This document shows positions 1 through 13,948 of a stretch of 64,000 bases of DNA, one piece after another. The stretch covers positions 725,112 to 789,111 of the forward strand of contig SCFE01000027.1 in assembly GCA_004352715.1 (NCBI GenBank), given 5' to 3'. The notes under the pieces were generated by a model. The model was not told where the DNA came from. It saw only the letters and a list, made by a program, of their open reading frames with translations, and did no database searches. Source of the stretch: Hofstenia miamia. Lineage: Eukaryota; Xenacoelomorpha; Acoela. The position numbers and the translations under genes were made by a program. Position 1 is the first letter of the stretch; the number at the start of each line of letters is the position of its first letter.

Positions 1-3000
1 GGTTAGAGAATATGCCCATCCCAATAAAAATGAAGACAAACAGAACTATTGTGAATGTTAGATTGCCTATGTTCTGTTAAGGGGATACCTAATTTTCAAC
101 CATTTTCTACAAGTCTTTTATGATATTTGGAAATCGCGATATATTAACACACCATTTGGTGCACGTGCTTGAAAGTAGGCCACATTTTCCATTTAAAATT
201 CGAATTGCTTAAAATGATTGAAATTTGCTCCATAGCTAAGGCTTAGGTCATCAAGAGATCAAGGGTACATGGTTCCAATAACTTATCGCAGTTTTCCTTT
301 GTGTACATAGATGGGCGTGGGATCAAAGGTAAACCAAGCTACCACTTATGATTTAAGGTAAATTTTGTATTAAGAAATTTGGGTTTAGAGACAACTACGT
401 GGATATGCCCAAATGTAGAGTTGATTGATTTCGCAAAAAACTATTCCTGGACCTGAAGTGTATAAAAGATTTGTTCAAATGTGCCATGCCTCTTATTTTT
501 CTAGTAAATCCATTTCAGTTATGAAAATAGAAACTTAATTTTTTATTTTTTAGATACTATTTTCTTAATTGAAAAATCTACTTCAATTCAATAATGATAC
601 ATGTATAGGAATAATATATGCAAAATTACAACATAGAGTGTACAACAATTAGTAACATTATTTTAGTATAAGTATCTATTTATATTCATTCAAATAATGT
701 ATTTCTACATTTAATCATAATGTCATAGATTAATTAATATTATAAAAGCCAAATTTATTGGCAAATTGCTAGCATTTATATGCAAGAGCATTTTGCTACA
801 TTTCTTTTAGTGGTTTACGTAAATGAAATTTTCTAACCACTTTGGGAGATTATGAATATGAAGTTTATACAACAGTGGCACTGCTATTTTCATAATTTGT
901 TGACTTTGCGCTATGTGCATGATAATATTTTTTTTAAATTATTATTTTCTAGATATAATTCTCTTATATACATGTATTAAACTAGAAATTACTTTCTTGA
1001 TATTAAGATGTAATTTCCAAAGTACTATTTCAAGAGATTAATCACTCAAGTGTTGTATTTGAAGAAGTAATTTGCATAGATTTTAAGAGATTATTTTCTT
1101 AAATACAAGAGGTTTTTTTATGAGAATTAATGACCTAGTACGATTATCAAACAAAAAAGAAAGAGCAGATACGGCTATGGCCTTTTTAGTTTTGAAATAT
1201 CTTTAATATTTGTGAGCTACAAAAGGTTTAAAATATTTTTTCATGAACGATAACCTTAATTTTAACCTGCCTATCATATATTTAAGGTACAAACCGTTTT
1301 TGACATTTACAGACAATGTTCTCCAAGGCTATTATCAGATTTGAAATTTTGAGCCATGTGCAGGTCTATTGGGGAAAATGCTTTATTGCAATTTTGAAAA
1401 TTTTGATTAAAGCGTGGCTGAATTTGATAAAAAATAAACAATTTTTGTCGAAAATTTTTAATTTTTGAATGAAATTTAAATTCTCTCCATCCCTAATATT
1501 CTATGATTGTTTCATGAAGTATGCAAAGATATTCTAAACTCATTGAGTTGTACTGTGCGCAAAGTCAGAGTTGGCCTTCAGATTGAGTATAGCGGTAATA
1601 GTTTTTGAGCTATAAACGCATACCTTTTTTTTATAGGATCATGAAAAATTTGCAAAAATCCTCAGGCTGTTTAATGTTAAGTTTATAATTTACTTATACT
1701 TCAAATATTTCAACCTCCTTTCAAACAGTATTTTTTTGTATTTTCTTCTTGTATTCCTTTTAAATAATTCGAGTGTAGAAAATTAAAAGAAAAAAAGTTT
1801 AACACTCTTGTTAGAGGTTAACAACTTAAAATTTCATTTTTTGCACTTTTAACTTTCCTTGAACAGAGCTTTGTCAAATAGTTTGGTTTGTTTCACTGTT
1901 AAATATATCATTATCACCTAACACCATTTGTAAAATGTAATTGAATTTGAACGAAGAAATTTATGCTCAAATTCATTTCTTTAAGTAGACCATTGCAAAT
2001 TATTTCTTTCCTTAGGCTACATTTTATTATTAAAAGCTCAATTGAATTTATTGACTTTCTGAGTGTTTTTGTTCGACTACCACAGATTTGCTAAAGATTT
2101 CGCGGCAAGGCCGCATTGTCGGAAGATTTTGGATTTTAAAGAACAACACAAAATATTTCTGTGAAAAATTGCAATATAAAATTCAAAATTTGAAAATCTA
2201 ATTAATGTGTTTTCCGCCTCCTGATTATATCTGCATATTCGGCTTTTGTCTGTTGACAGCTCCAATTAATTTCTGTTTGCGTCGATTTATTTACAGTTGA
2301 TTAAAACTATAAAAATAAGAGAGGAAAATGCGTTTTTAGAAACGTCCTCTCGCCTGGGGAAACGGGTGTCAAACTCATTCTAGGCCAACAATAATGAATT
2401 AGAAAGGACATTCTCTTCCACACAAATAATAATAGCAGAAATCATAGAAATTCTGAAGAGAGAAAATGTGGTGATTAAATTGCAGGAATGGAATACCAAT
2501 TGAAAGTCTGCTTTAAATGCCGCCAAGACAAACGATTTGATGCTTCCGACAAACCTAATAATGCGTTAATAGTTACCACTCTAAAAAATATCTACTTAAT
2601 TTGATAATTTTGATTAAGCATTTTTTCAAGTCCATCTGTAGGCTACGGAAAGAATGTTTGAAATATCGATGTAATTAGCATACACCGGTAATTTCTTGTT
2701 ATTTTCAATGGCCAACTAATATTAGTAAAAAATCTTTCCATGTTGCTTAGTAAAACCTATGAATAATTCTTACTGAGGGGGAATGCTATTTAATAACTTT
2801 TTTCATATGTCAAAAATAAATTTCATGTATTTGCTTCGAAATAAATTTAAAATTTCGCACGTAAGCCCGAATTTGGGGCAAAATTTGCAATCATATATGG
2901 TTTGTATCAAATTCGAAATATGTATGCAAGAGACCAATTAGAAAATGTACTTAAAATTTACATCGCAATCTCAAGGTTGATTAATAGCTTAAGAGATTTT

Positions 3001-6000
3001 AAGATTAAAAAAATCACACGGGCAAATAATTGACATTAGTTTCATAGCTAACATCCCATTACATCAGTTATGCCGCGACAGGCGATGCTTTAGAATTTTT
3101 AAAACAGGGGGAGGGGCACCGTCCCATCTTCTGGCGAGATCAAAGCCTTTTCTATAGCTTCCATTACATTTCATACCAAGTAGAAATGGAGGCTTCAATA
3201 ATATTTTAAATCTCGAATGCATATTTAATCCTAATTAGCAAAATTTAAGAGTTCGTGCACGCTCACTAAAATTGAACTTTGCACTCTTGTGAATCAACAC
3301 AAAAATATTCAAAAAATCGGGCATTGCATCCTGGTGGTTTTCGCTAAGGCCATGCCTGTATTTATGAGTAAGAAAAGACATTTAATGCATGTTAAAATAT
3401 TTCTGGAAAACCCTAATGTGCTTATCCAATGCTAAAAATTCTTTAAAATATACAAAGTGCTTAATCATCAAAACTGATGTTCAAAAATTACATTTCCTAG
3501 ATCACATTTCTATAGTTCTAAATATCTATGGAACTATACATATTTAGAATTTTGTTTTAAACATGAAACTCCATAATATTTCATATTTAAAGTGAAAGTG
3601 TCAATTTATTAAAGATTGGTTTTTCTTAAAAAATCAACATTTACAAGGTAAATAATAGATTGATAAAAACATCAACTATATTATTCAAAGATATTCTCAA
3701 TTTAACAAATATCGTCAGGAAATCAGACCCGGGCATTAAAAATACCAGAATGTCTTCTTTACATCTATCGCTTTAGCTATTTTATCTTAACGAAGAAAAA
3801 TTAAAGACATTTTAATTAATTAGAAACACGTAAAGTATCTTAGTTGCTTGGGAATTGCTCCCAGATAAAGTTAAATCATTGCATTTTAAAGTAAAAACAT
3901 CGTGACATTTTTTAATGGCACTTCATTTTTCAGTATTTTCTGACGTAGAACAATTGAAACGCAATACTGATAAATTCTAAGAGAAATGGTAATGCGAAAA
4001 ACGTAAAATACTGTAAAATAAGGATTTTGATTGAAAAACCTACACAATTCCAAACAAAGATGATTTACAAAGCGAATGAAATTATTTAACGTCGCTCCGC
4101 GTCTTTACAAACAAGCTATGTTATTATTCCAAATTTTGAATAACAGTCAGAATTCAATTTTTATAAATTCATATCAATAATTCTTATGTATATTTTATAG
4201 TTTTGGATAATGAAATTGAATTGGACCTTATTATTAAATATTTCTTCCTAGTAATATTACTAAAACTTTTTACTTCAATTAAAATTCCTTAGATCACTCC
4301 TATTGCATCCTGTTATTTGGCAAAGTAAACCACTCAACGTACAGGTTTAATTTGTCTGATAAACCAGAATCCAATGAGGAATGGATTTTATCTGTCATAT
4401 TCTAAATTGCCTCATCCACTACCCTACAAAATATATATTACATGCTAATTCTCTTGTGTCCTAACTTAATGCTTAAGGAAATTCAATATCATTACAATAG
4501 TAGTCGTGAAATGTTAAGTTATGGATTACAGAGGTAGTGCGAAATTTTTGCTTGCGATGCATTGCTGAGTGGTGATAACTCCTCTGCCCAAGGATTGATA
4601 TATTAAGAAGCCTCTAAACTTGCTATGTATGAAATATGCGATAGAAAAAATATTTTCCTTTTTTAAAATACATGCTTTTATATTTATGTAAATCATAATT
4701 ATAAGAATCATTCTTATAAGATTTCCAAAAGTCAATTTAAAAAATGGATAAGGAATTATGGGGAGTTTCCCTTATCTGCGCAAACAGAAAGTTATAAATC
4801 CCACTTTGGTTAGAACTGATCCCGATTTCTGAGCACGAAACTGTGATTTCTAAGTAACCGTTAGACCCGCTTTGAAAAGCAACACATCTTCATGTACACA
4901 AATATAGAGAAATTCACTTAAAGGGCTTTAGCAAAGTGATATCACTTTTGAAACGAAATCGTAAGGTTTTACTGTTCTCTGCTTGTGATTATTAATTTTA
5001 ATATTAGCTTTTCACAGTGAAAATTAACTTCATAATACATTTGTGAAACTGAAAAAATGGCACAATGATGTGTCTGTTGTTATGCTATCTTGATGCGGAC
5101 TCGTTTTGGGCCGGAAAAATGTCAGTTATGAAAGACTTGGGCCGTTCTTATTTAATGAAGAGCGTAATGTTGATATCTTTCTTTATTTTAAAAATGAGAT
5201 TTTCAAAAATTAATATAAATTCTTTCAATTTAATAGTTAGATTTATATATACTTTTGAGACAGAATGTGTCATGTATGATAAATTTTTATATCATAGCCT
5301 GTTCCATTTCAATTATTTAATTTCATTTTTCAAATAGATATCAAATTATAAGTAGTACTAAAGGTTTACAAGTAGAAAGTTTTTAAATTTAAATTAAATG
5401 TTCAGTTAATAGAGGACCTCTTAACCTTACCTCAGGCTTTTGATGTCCTTGGTGCTCCACCTATCAGCATTTGATATGATTAAGCTATTAATTTCAGGCT
5501 TTGGAAAGAGTTACCTTATTTTATCATACTTAGGTTTTTGAAAAAAAATTTTAGAATTTTTTGTTACCATGTGATAATGTTACGAAATAGGTCAGCAATG
5601 ATGGAAATTTTGCAAAAATTGGCTGCTCAACGAAATTTGAGGCTAAGAAAGTTTGGACGTAGGCATTTTATTTTTGAGACAATATTGATGAAAATAATTC
5701 AATAACGGGAAAATTTACTTGAAACATTAATTGGGACAGTAAATCCGAGGAAGACAAACAAAATAAAAATAGAAAAAGTCACTTGCTGATCATAAATGTT
5801 GATAGAATATACTGGTGACTAATTATTTTTAATAGTTTCTGATAAATTAAATATAAAATATGAATAGAATTATACAATTTTCTGTTTTTACATATTTTGC
5901 AAAATATGATACAACGAAAAATTCAAAAAATTGAAAAATTGTTAAAGGTTTGCAAAAAAAATTGAATTATTGATTCATATGAATTAGCCATATTTCCACT

Positions 6001-6046
6001 AGGAATTTTTCAAAATCTGTAATAACTTCAACACTTATAACTCATG
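1..6046. other. No gene seen; presumed intron 2 or downstream DNA of the receptor
   Basis: AT-rich sequence with only short frames. I looked on the minus strand for the receptor's TM6 (CWxPF) and TM7 (NPxxY) and found no match. The only repeat noted is at 1570-1675. A short G-rich stretch at about 3105-3125 is unexplained. Confidence 0.6.
1570..1675 (-). repeat. Dispersed repeat patch related to 23880-23975
   Basis: Read on the minus strand it shares CAAATTTTTCATGATC, TTTATAGCTCAAAAACTATT and CTCAATCTGAA with the plus strand near 23.9 kb. It continues into ACTCTGACTTTGCGCAC, a word also found in variant form at about 6.05, 24.49 and 62.43 kb. The family is unknown. Confidence 0.5.
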
Positions 6047-6410
6047 ACAACCTCTGACTTTGCTCACGGCCCACATGGACGGGAGGCACACAGATTTTCT
6101 TCAAAAAACAAAATATTTCAGGGTAGATGTTGTTCCCATTGGTATTAGACCGCCTCACTATCTAAAAAGTAGGCATAGAAATAATTTGAATATTTTTACA
6201 AAAGTCAAATTTCTCAAATTTTTTGCATGTAATACAGACATTAGCACATGTTTTAGAACATATCTTCATCATTGAATGAGTGGGACCAACCCCATAGATG
6301 TATCCATGCAGAAAGCTTTGAATATTTAACAAACTTGGATAAAACTTTTCAAAATTCGGAAAAATTGGTTTGTTATGTAAAAGTAACACTAGTATAAATG
6401 GGGTTAAATA
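6047..6410 (+). repeat. Unclassified dispersed repeat, copy 1
   Basis: It shares long blocks with 12633-13000: CAACCTCTGA, TTAGACCGCCTCACTATCT, AATAATTTGAATATTTTTAC, CCCCATAGATGT, CTTGGATAAAA and GTTTGTTA. Divergence is moderate. No ORF, TIR or poly-A tail could be assigned, so its class is unknown. Confidence 0.75.
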
Positions 6411-6793
6411 GGTATCAAAATGTAAATTCGAAATGTATTCATTTGCTTTTAAATATAGAAGATTTGAACCCCAACCGTCATACATGTTTAACATTCAATG
6501 ATTTTTAGTAGAATATTCTAATTGAAAACGAACGCCCATATCAGTGAGAGCAATTTACTGTTCTAAAATTCAAATCATGAATTTGAAATTGTCTTTTCAA
6601 TTTTGCACGATTAAATTTTAAGCTCTTTCAGACAAAGAAATTTCGTCTATCAATATATTTTATAAATGAAATTCATTAGATGTATTCTCTACTCATACGC
6701 CCACAACAAATGTCGCAAAAAACATCAAAGCTTAAAAAACACAATTAATTTTTTGTCAATCAAAGCATCAATATTTTTTCCTATACATTTATA

Positions 6794-6799
6794 GATATA

Positions 6800-6835
<36 letters not shown>

Positions 6836-6860
6836 TATATATATAGGTATATGTATACGC

Positions 6861-6896
<36 letters not shown>
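6794..6896. repeat. Compound (TA)n/(GTAT)n microsatellite
   Basis: Long TA runs are broken by GCATATATATATAGG and GTATACGC. A second TA run of about 42 bp lies at 7177-7218. Short frames of alternating Ile and Tyr here are not genes. Confidence 0.95.
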
Positions 6897-6897
<1 letters not shown>

Positions 6898-7175
6898 TGT
6901 CTATATTTACATTAATATATTTATTTGTTTATTTATATCTGCCAATAAATCACCGCGTTTCCAAATACAAATCCTTGCAATTTTGCAGAGCAGAGTCTCT
7001 TTATACTATTTACATGCATAATAAATATATCTAAGATGGAATGAATAGTGCGAGAGCAATGGCCATAAATAGGTATTTTCGGAAAAACTCACGATTCGCG
7101 CTAAATGTTCAAGAAATTTCGACGGTTTTTCGCCAAATATAGTGCATTTGCATTTTTCATACAAAAAACCCAGAA

Positions 7176-7218
<43 letters not shown>

Positions 7219-7222
<4 letters not shown>

Positions 7223-8586
7223 ATTTCAAGTAGGAATCTTATCATGTGTAAGACTCTTTGAAATGGTTGTCAATTTCCATTGAATACAGACACACAAACA
7301 TATTTGCTCAAGATGTAATTCCTAGCTAGCTTAATATATAACAAGATATTCGAGGTTCACCGGTTTACAGTAGAATTTCAAGGGATCAAGAAGAACTTCA
7401 TAATGATATTTCAAAAATAATATTGCCACTATCTCAATGCAAAACAACCAATTCCAGTCTCTCGAAATTATAAAAAATTGTTTTTTATTTTTAAAAGACT
7501 GAAAACTCAAAGAAATTCGTTTTTATATAAATAGAGAACAAAAATAATTTAAATAACTTTTTATATTTGTTTCATGTAAATCTTTAACGAAACGGCATAT
7601 TGCATAGTTTGTAGTCAATTGAAACACAAATATTTTTTGTAATGAAAAACCTGTTATCTATAAATTGTATGTTACCATAACATGATTTTCAAAAGTTAAT
7701 CATAATGAAAAAGATCTAAAAGAAGTGTATTACTTTCATCAATTTACTATATTAATTAAATAGCTTAATAATGTTTTTTATTATATTGAAATTGAGAGCG
7801 TTGAAGAAGAAACCGCAGTGAAAACTTAACTAATTGAATTGTTTTCGAGGAATCTTGTTTAATTAAATTAACTATCTTCATGAAGTTTTTCGAAATGCTT
7901 CCATTATGGGAAAAACTAATCCAATAAATTTCATTAAATAATTTTCATCGGTTAACTTAAGTTTGCAATAATCATTTTCAGGTAGAAAAATTTCTTTCAA
8001 GTGAAATTATATGTAAAAGCTTACTGGATATATTTACTCTATTGTGCACAAAAAATGTCAATGAATTTCTTAAACATTGAATCAATGCAAAAAAATGATC
8101 AAAGCCTTCATTCAGTGACATTTTCCATTAACTATTGTTTGAGATTGATATTGATTCTCAAAAATTTGTAATACTGTTTTACTTTAAAAAACAATATTAT
8201 TCAAAAATATTCTCTGCCCAACTCTCAACAGAAATCGTTATGATTGCGTCAAATCTTAAGCATTAATGCCAATAAACATTGAAATAATGTATTGGTGCAA
8301 TTTTAATTTAAAATATGAGTCATTTTAAATTATAATTTCATTATTTAAAGAAATTGGATTTTGTCATTTAATGCAATTTATGAAATTTAATAATAGTATT
8401 AATTTAAATAATTTATGAACTTTTATGAAAGGATGCCAGATTTTTCATCATATACCATTTAGAAATTTATATTATATACCTTCTGAGAAAGAAATTGACA
8501 TCTTTAATGAGATTTGAACATTTACAAGCAATAAAAAATTAAATGACTATAATATGAAATGTGAGATTAGTTATTGAAAAATAGCA

Positions 8587-8618
<32 letters not shown>

Positions 8619-11440
8619 TTACTCATTTATATATGGCGCTATTTCCCAAAATAGCCATATGGCTGAGTTTCTATTTAACAACCTGCTATTTTTTTAGCTA
8701 AAGTCTTTATTTCAAAAATACTTTCGCTACTTTAGTGATGTTAAACTCTACATATATATATATATATATATATACATTCTTAATTTATGCATTTTTCCTT
8801 CACACAATTATTCCCTAATTACATTTTCTATGATGAAATTTGAAAATTTATGGACTAGCATTCTATTGAACGATAGCGGAATCAGGATGCTTCGTATTTG
8901 ATTGTCTTTTACGACAGCAGAATTAATTAACGCTTTGAATTACGTCACAAAATTTTTTCCGTTGGGACCCCATTAATTAAAAAGGTGAAATTGCTAAGAA
9001 AAATAATCACTGTGGAACAAATTTCAGCTTTCAAGAAATGCATGAAATCAATAAATGTCTCGAAATTGGGACAAGTCAAATGCCCATTGGAATGTAAATA
9101 TGTTTGGGAGATATAATTCCAATACTAGGTGTGTGTAAATATAACTAATTTTTGTGAAAATCTTCTGATATTATCAAGAAACCTTGTGCAAAAGAATATG
9201 TCTGTTTTGAAATATTTATGTGTGTCGTGATTGACAAGAAAACATGGTTATTTCTAATATTCCGACGCAGCCATAATTTCAAAGGCACGGGCAAGCGATC
9301 TAGATTTTATTCGAAATGTTGATTTCTCAGCTTTAAAATAAGCTATAAGTAAAAATATAATCCATCATAGCAAATCACAATAACCTATCAATGCAAAGCA
9401 TTTTGTTGAAAAATTTATGAAGTCCAATTTTTGTGAATATCGGTCTGCTTAAAATCTATAAAATCATTTACAAATGGTGTTTCTAAAAGTGTCTTGCACA
9501 GAAATCTTGCTTATTGAGAACTCCAGCTGCGTCAGGTTGCAGCCTCCAGGAAATATTAGTCGAAATTGATGCAGAAGACTTCACACTATAAGGCGTTATC
9601 AACAGCAATGTTTGACACACTTAGAAGCTCTATGTGAAAATGATTTTGTAGATATTAAACAGACTGATATTACCAAAAATTTGATTATAAATGTTTTCCA
9701 AGAAATTTCTTTATATTTTGATACGCTATGATAACCTATTGCATTGATTAACAAATTATTCTAATGCAGAGAAAATAGACATTCGAATAAAATTTAGCTC
9801 CCTGCTGAACAATTGAAATTATGGCTGTTAACATCCCCTAAGTGTCGGCGGAAGATTAGTGATAAACCATGTTTTCTTAAATATCGCTGCATATGTTAAT
9901 AATTTATAATAAATACAAATTTATAATAGCTATTATATGTTGCATAAAGTTTGCTGATACTATCATAAATGAATTTTTCAATATACATGTAATTCTGGAA
10001 AATTTATCTACCAAACACATGTACATGTGACTTGTCCCATTTACAAGAAACTAGATAGTGATCGATAAAAACGGATTACTGATATAAAATCAGCGCAGGC
10101 GAATTAATATGGCTTTCATGAATTTCTTAGTATTGAATAGAAATCAGAACAATGTATACATGTATATTTAAATTTGATTTCCACTTTCAATCAGAAATGT
10201 GGAAATTATTTTCATAGCATTTTAATCTAATATATTTAAGGGCAAATGCTTATCATTTGTACATAATTATTACACGAATGATAGTAGGCTATACCGTTAT
10301 ACAAAATAGTTATAAGATAATCTATATTATTGATGTAAAATATGAATATGTGTTAAAATTATACAATTTCTAGCTTTGCTATCAGAAGTTTATAGTGGCT
10401 CCAAAAGGTTGACAAATTGCGATAATATTCATATTAAATAGATTACATTTAAAAGAAGAATGCTGCGTTTGGTGTGAAACAAAACAACATTCCCTAAAAA
10501 ATTAAGTTGTAGTAGATGCCTTTTTCAACTAAATTCAAAAAAGAAAATCTACAATATTTTCAAATAAATATTGGGGTCAAAATATAATACAAATTCTGAG
10601 TTAAGCTAGGGTTTAATAAATTTGCAAAATTTATTATTTATGATAAAATATTTCATAACTTTAATAGTAAATAAACGCAAACATACTGTTTAACACCTAA
10701 CTGATGCAATTAGCCTGGTTTAGTCTGCAATAAATTGTTAAGGTTCATAAGAATATTGTAAAATCTGACCAAATAGATTTCTAAAATATCTAAGAGAACA
10801 CTGGATCAGAATAGGTTATGGCTTCTAACGAAAATTCAAGTTTCCTGATATTAGTTTTTATATCCAAATGCCATTTAAACTGAGTTCTTATTAATAAAAT
10901 TAAAAAATTAAACAATTTAGATAAGTCAATATATTACTATAGCTGAATTTGTTCCAAATATGGATTGCCTAATGATTTCGAATATTGTATTGCACCTTAA
11001 GCCTTTAGCATTTGATGTTGGTAAAAAATTGTAAAGATTTCAGTTACGAATACTACCAATACTGCACATGAGGAATGTAAACAGGTGGCGTCAATTTTTC
11101 TAAATTTTTGGGATGGTTTGGTTTCTGTCAAGTAATAAAAAAGATGTAAAAACATACATCAATGGGTTGAATCAATATCTCAAATTAAGCGGTCATGATT
11201 CGATTAGTCAAAAACATCATGCATGCACAATTTTGGATTGGGCCAACCACATTTATAACTCAATAGAATTTAGGAAGAGTTGGGTCAATATTTCTTGACC
11301 CCATTTGCAGCTCTGGTGCACATTGTTAAATTCGTTTTATTAGAAAATTTCTGAAAAAATATATATTTAGTTGATATAATATTATAATATACTAGCCACA
11401 ATTCTTGAGAATGCATCCTACAAGAACTAAAATTCTCAGA
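7219..11440. other. No gene seen
   Basis: AT-rich, probably intronic. It holds two short TA runs (8587-8614 and 8752-8774) and no coding or TE similarity that I can recognise. Confidence 0.6.
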
Positions 11441-11584
11441 AATCTACTTAATGCACAACAGGCATGTATAAAATTAGCATTGCATGAAATAAATTTTAAA
11501 TGAACAATTAGAAATTTACTTAATGCACAACAGCCATGTATAAAATTAGCCTTGCATGAAATAAATTTTAAATGAACAATTAGA
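11441..11584 (+). repeat. Tandem duplication, 2 x 72 bp
   Basis: Two adjacent units share TTAATGCACAACAG, CATGTATAAAATTAGC and ATGAACAATTAGA, with a handful of substitutions (for example GGCATG against GCCATG). Confidence 0.9.
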
Positions 11585-12035
11585 GAATAACGTCACAAAG
11601 AATGCGATACAATTAAGTTTTGAGCTTAATCCCATGTAGACTAACTGTAAATGGCATTTGGAATTAGTTGAATAATGTAACTTTCTTGGATTCTTACTAC
11701 GCGTCCGTAATGAGCTACAATTAAAGATAGTTTTTCAAAAGAAATTCACCTGTCAAAATTTAAGACAACAAAGAGCCAATAATTTCCTTTTGACATGTTT
11801 TGTACTATATATTTAATTATATCTTAATAAATTTAGCCAAACGCTGTATTCTAAATAATTCATTATTATTTATTATGGATGCGCTATTTTATTATCTCAT
11901 TCAATAAAATTTCAATATGCATATTGACAACATTTACAGAATTAGAGAATCTAAGCACGATCTGTTTTGAAACAAGAACTGCATAGAACAACAAATTATT
12001 CATCGTCAAAGGATCAGATGCTATATGTTTATATA

Positions 12036-12537
12036 CAGCCATGGCCAAAAATGTATCCGTGACATTTAATTTTACAAAAATACTCATTTGATCAACTTAT
12101 GAATTCTTCAAAGATATATAAATTACTTTTAAAAAAAATCCAATTTTAATTTGCGTAGAAATGACAACCAGTGGTAATGATATATCTGAATTTAGAAAAG
12201 GGCAAATTACCGATTCAGAATTCATGCAAAGTTTATCAAACCTGAAATTTCTGAATGTTCGGAGGTGTCAGAAATACAGTTAAGAAGTATTGCAACGCAA
12301 ATACGAGACTCCAAGTAATGATAATGAGTTCTATCAAATTCTTACAAAGATTTGGAATGAGTTGATGGAGCATAATATTTATCGAAAATCTTTGACAAAT
12401 TCCATGTCTCATTGCATTGAAACATTGCATGCAGCTGGTGGAGGTTTTATTAATTATTAAACATTTTATGAATTTTGTGAACAGTTTTATGCTTTATTAT
12501 AATTAATATCATGAATGGTTACTTTTTTTTGCTATTA

Positions 12538-12540
<3 letters not shown>
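12036..12540 (+). mobile_element. Internally deleted Tc1-like element
   Basis: A 505-bp element bounded by TA dinucleotides. The left end reads CAGCCATGGCCAAAAATGT and the right end, reversed, CAGTAATAGCAAAAAAAAGT, an imperfect TIR of about 30-40 bp. On the plus strand an ATG near 12162 begins MTTSGNDISEFRKGQIT, like the start of some Tc1 transposases. After a gap comes WNELMEHNIYRKSLTNSM...AAGGGFINY, which matches the family's C-terminus (normally ending GG.T.Y). The DDE core is gone. It sits directly against a 41-bp TA run. Confidence 0.75.
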
Positions 12541-12584
<44 letters not shown>

Positions 12585-12632
12585 AGATAAAATTTTTGTG
12601 GTCAGATATTACGATTCTCGAAATAATACGCC

Positions 12633-13000
12633 GCAACAACCTCTGATTTTCGCATGAAACACCTGGACAAGACTTACAGATTGTCTTCTAAAAACAAAAT
12701 AGTTCAGGGTAGTTGTTGTTCTCATGGGCATTAGACCGCCTCACTATCTGAAAATTAGGTATGGAAATAATTTGAATATTTTTACAAAATCGGATTCCTC
12801 ATAGAAAAAATCATATTTGCATGTAATTCAGGGATAAGTATATGTTTTAGCAGTAATATTCATCATTGCCTGAGTGCGCCTTACCCCATAGATGTGTCCA
12901 TGTAAAAGGATTTCAATATTTGTTAAAAGGCTTGGATAAAATTGTTCACATGCTAACAAATCAGTTTGTTACGTAAAAGCAACACTCGTGGAAATAAAGC
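12633..13000 (+). repeat. Unclassified dispersed repeat, copy 2
   Basis: Same orientation and block order as the copy at 6047-6410. It lies just right of a TA run and the deleted Tc1-like element. It is also the closest match for the shorter copy at 19225-19455. Confidence 0.75.
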
Positions 13001-13948
13001 TAATAATGAAATTTTTCTCAAGGATAATTTTTTTTCAACAAAATATTTCAAATATCAATCGGCGCCATGATTATTGCTCTTATTATAATTGTATAACAAT
13101 AATGATAATTACTGTCGCCGTTGTTATTTAATTGGAACTTCTACATTAATCTAACATGTACGAAAAGCCTTTGATAACCATGACAATGTTTCATGAGCGG
13201 TTCAAAAAACAATGCATAAATTTAAATGCAACTAAATTTGTCAATTTTCCAATATAGCTAATAGCATAACCACAAATTTTGAATTCCTGGATTTCAATAT
13301 TTTATGTTTCGCAACTTCTTAATTGCAACAGCTATAATAAAAATTTACTGCGCATTTTACTTAGCAATTGATGTTGATTCTTGATTAATATTCAAGAATG
13401 TTTCTGATTTGTAAAATAAGCTACATTTTTGAATTACTACTTGTACCGGTAAATGTTTAATATGGTAACCAACAACATTAGCTTGTTTTTCATTTAGTTT
13501 GTACGATCAAAATTCTATAAATTTGGTATTAAAAAACTTCAATATATTTATGAGGATACTATTGAAGAAATTACTAAATGGATCATGACAATTCACAAAA
13601 AACTTTATCGCATAGACATATAGTTCTGATCCTGTTAGAAGTATTCGCCGAATTTCAGGAGAAAAGGTAATGTATGGCCATGACGTCACAATCACTTATT
13701 TTTATCAACATTTCAGAAGATTTTTTATGTAATAAAATGTGATATCTCTGAAAATTTTTCAATGGTAGCAATAATGAAAACTCAAAATATATAGAAAACA
13801 AATCTGCAATAATCATTATTTCAAGCGAGAAAACTACTTCAGAAAAATAAGTTCAAACAAAGACAAAGCAATTTTTTATCTATTTTTAAATATATGTTCT
13901 AGCGNNNNNNNNNNNNTATATATATATATATATATTTATTTATATATA

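Noticed and set aside
2370-2400. Minus-strand Cys-Trp-Pro reading that might be the receptor's TM6 (CWxPF)
   Set aside because: The residues around it (HYCWPRMS) do not continue as a TM6 helix and there is no flanking exon structure.
6831-7245. Frames with long Ile-Tyr runs here and at every TA run (for example 36687-36974, 59028-59312, 60700-60909)
   Set aside because: They are translations of TA microsatellites and carry no domain on either side.
11441-11584. Tandem units as a possible CRISPR-like array
   Set aside because: Only two adjacent near-identical units without spacers, in a eukaryotic intron-like setting.
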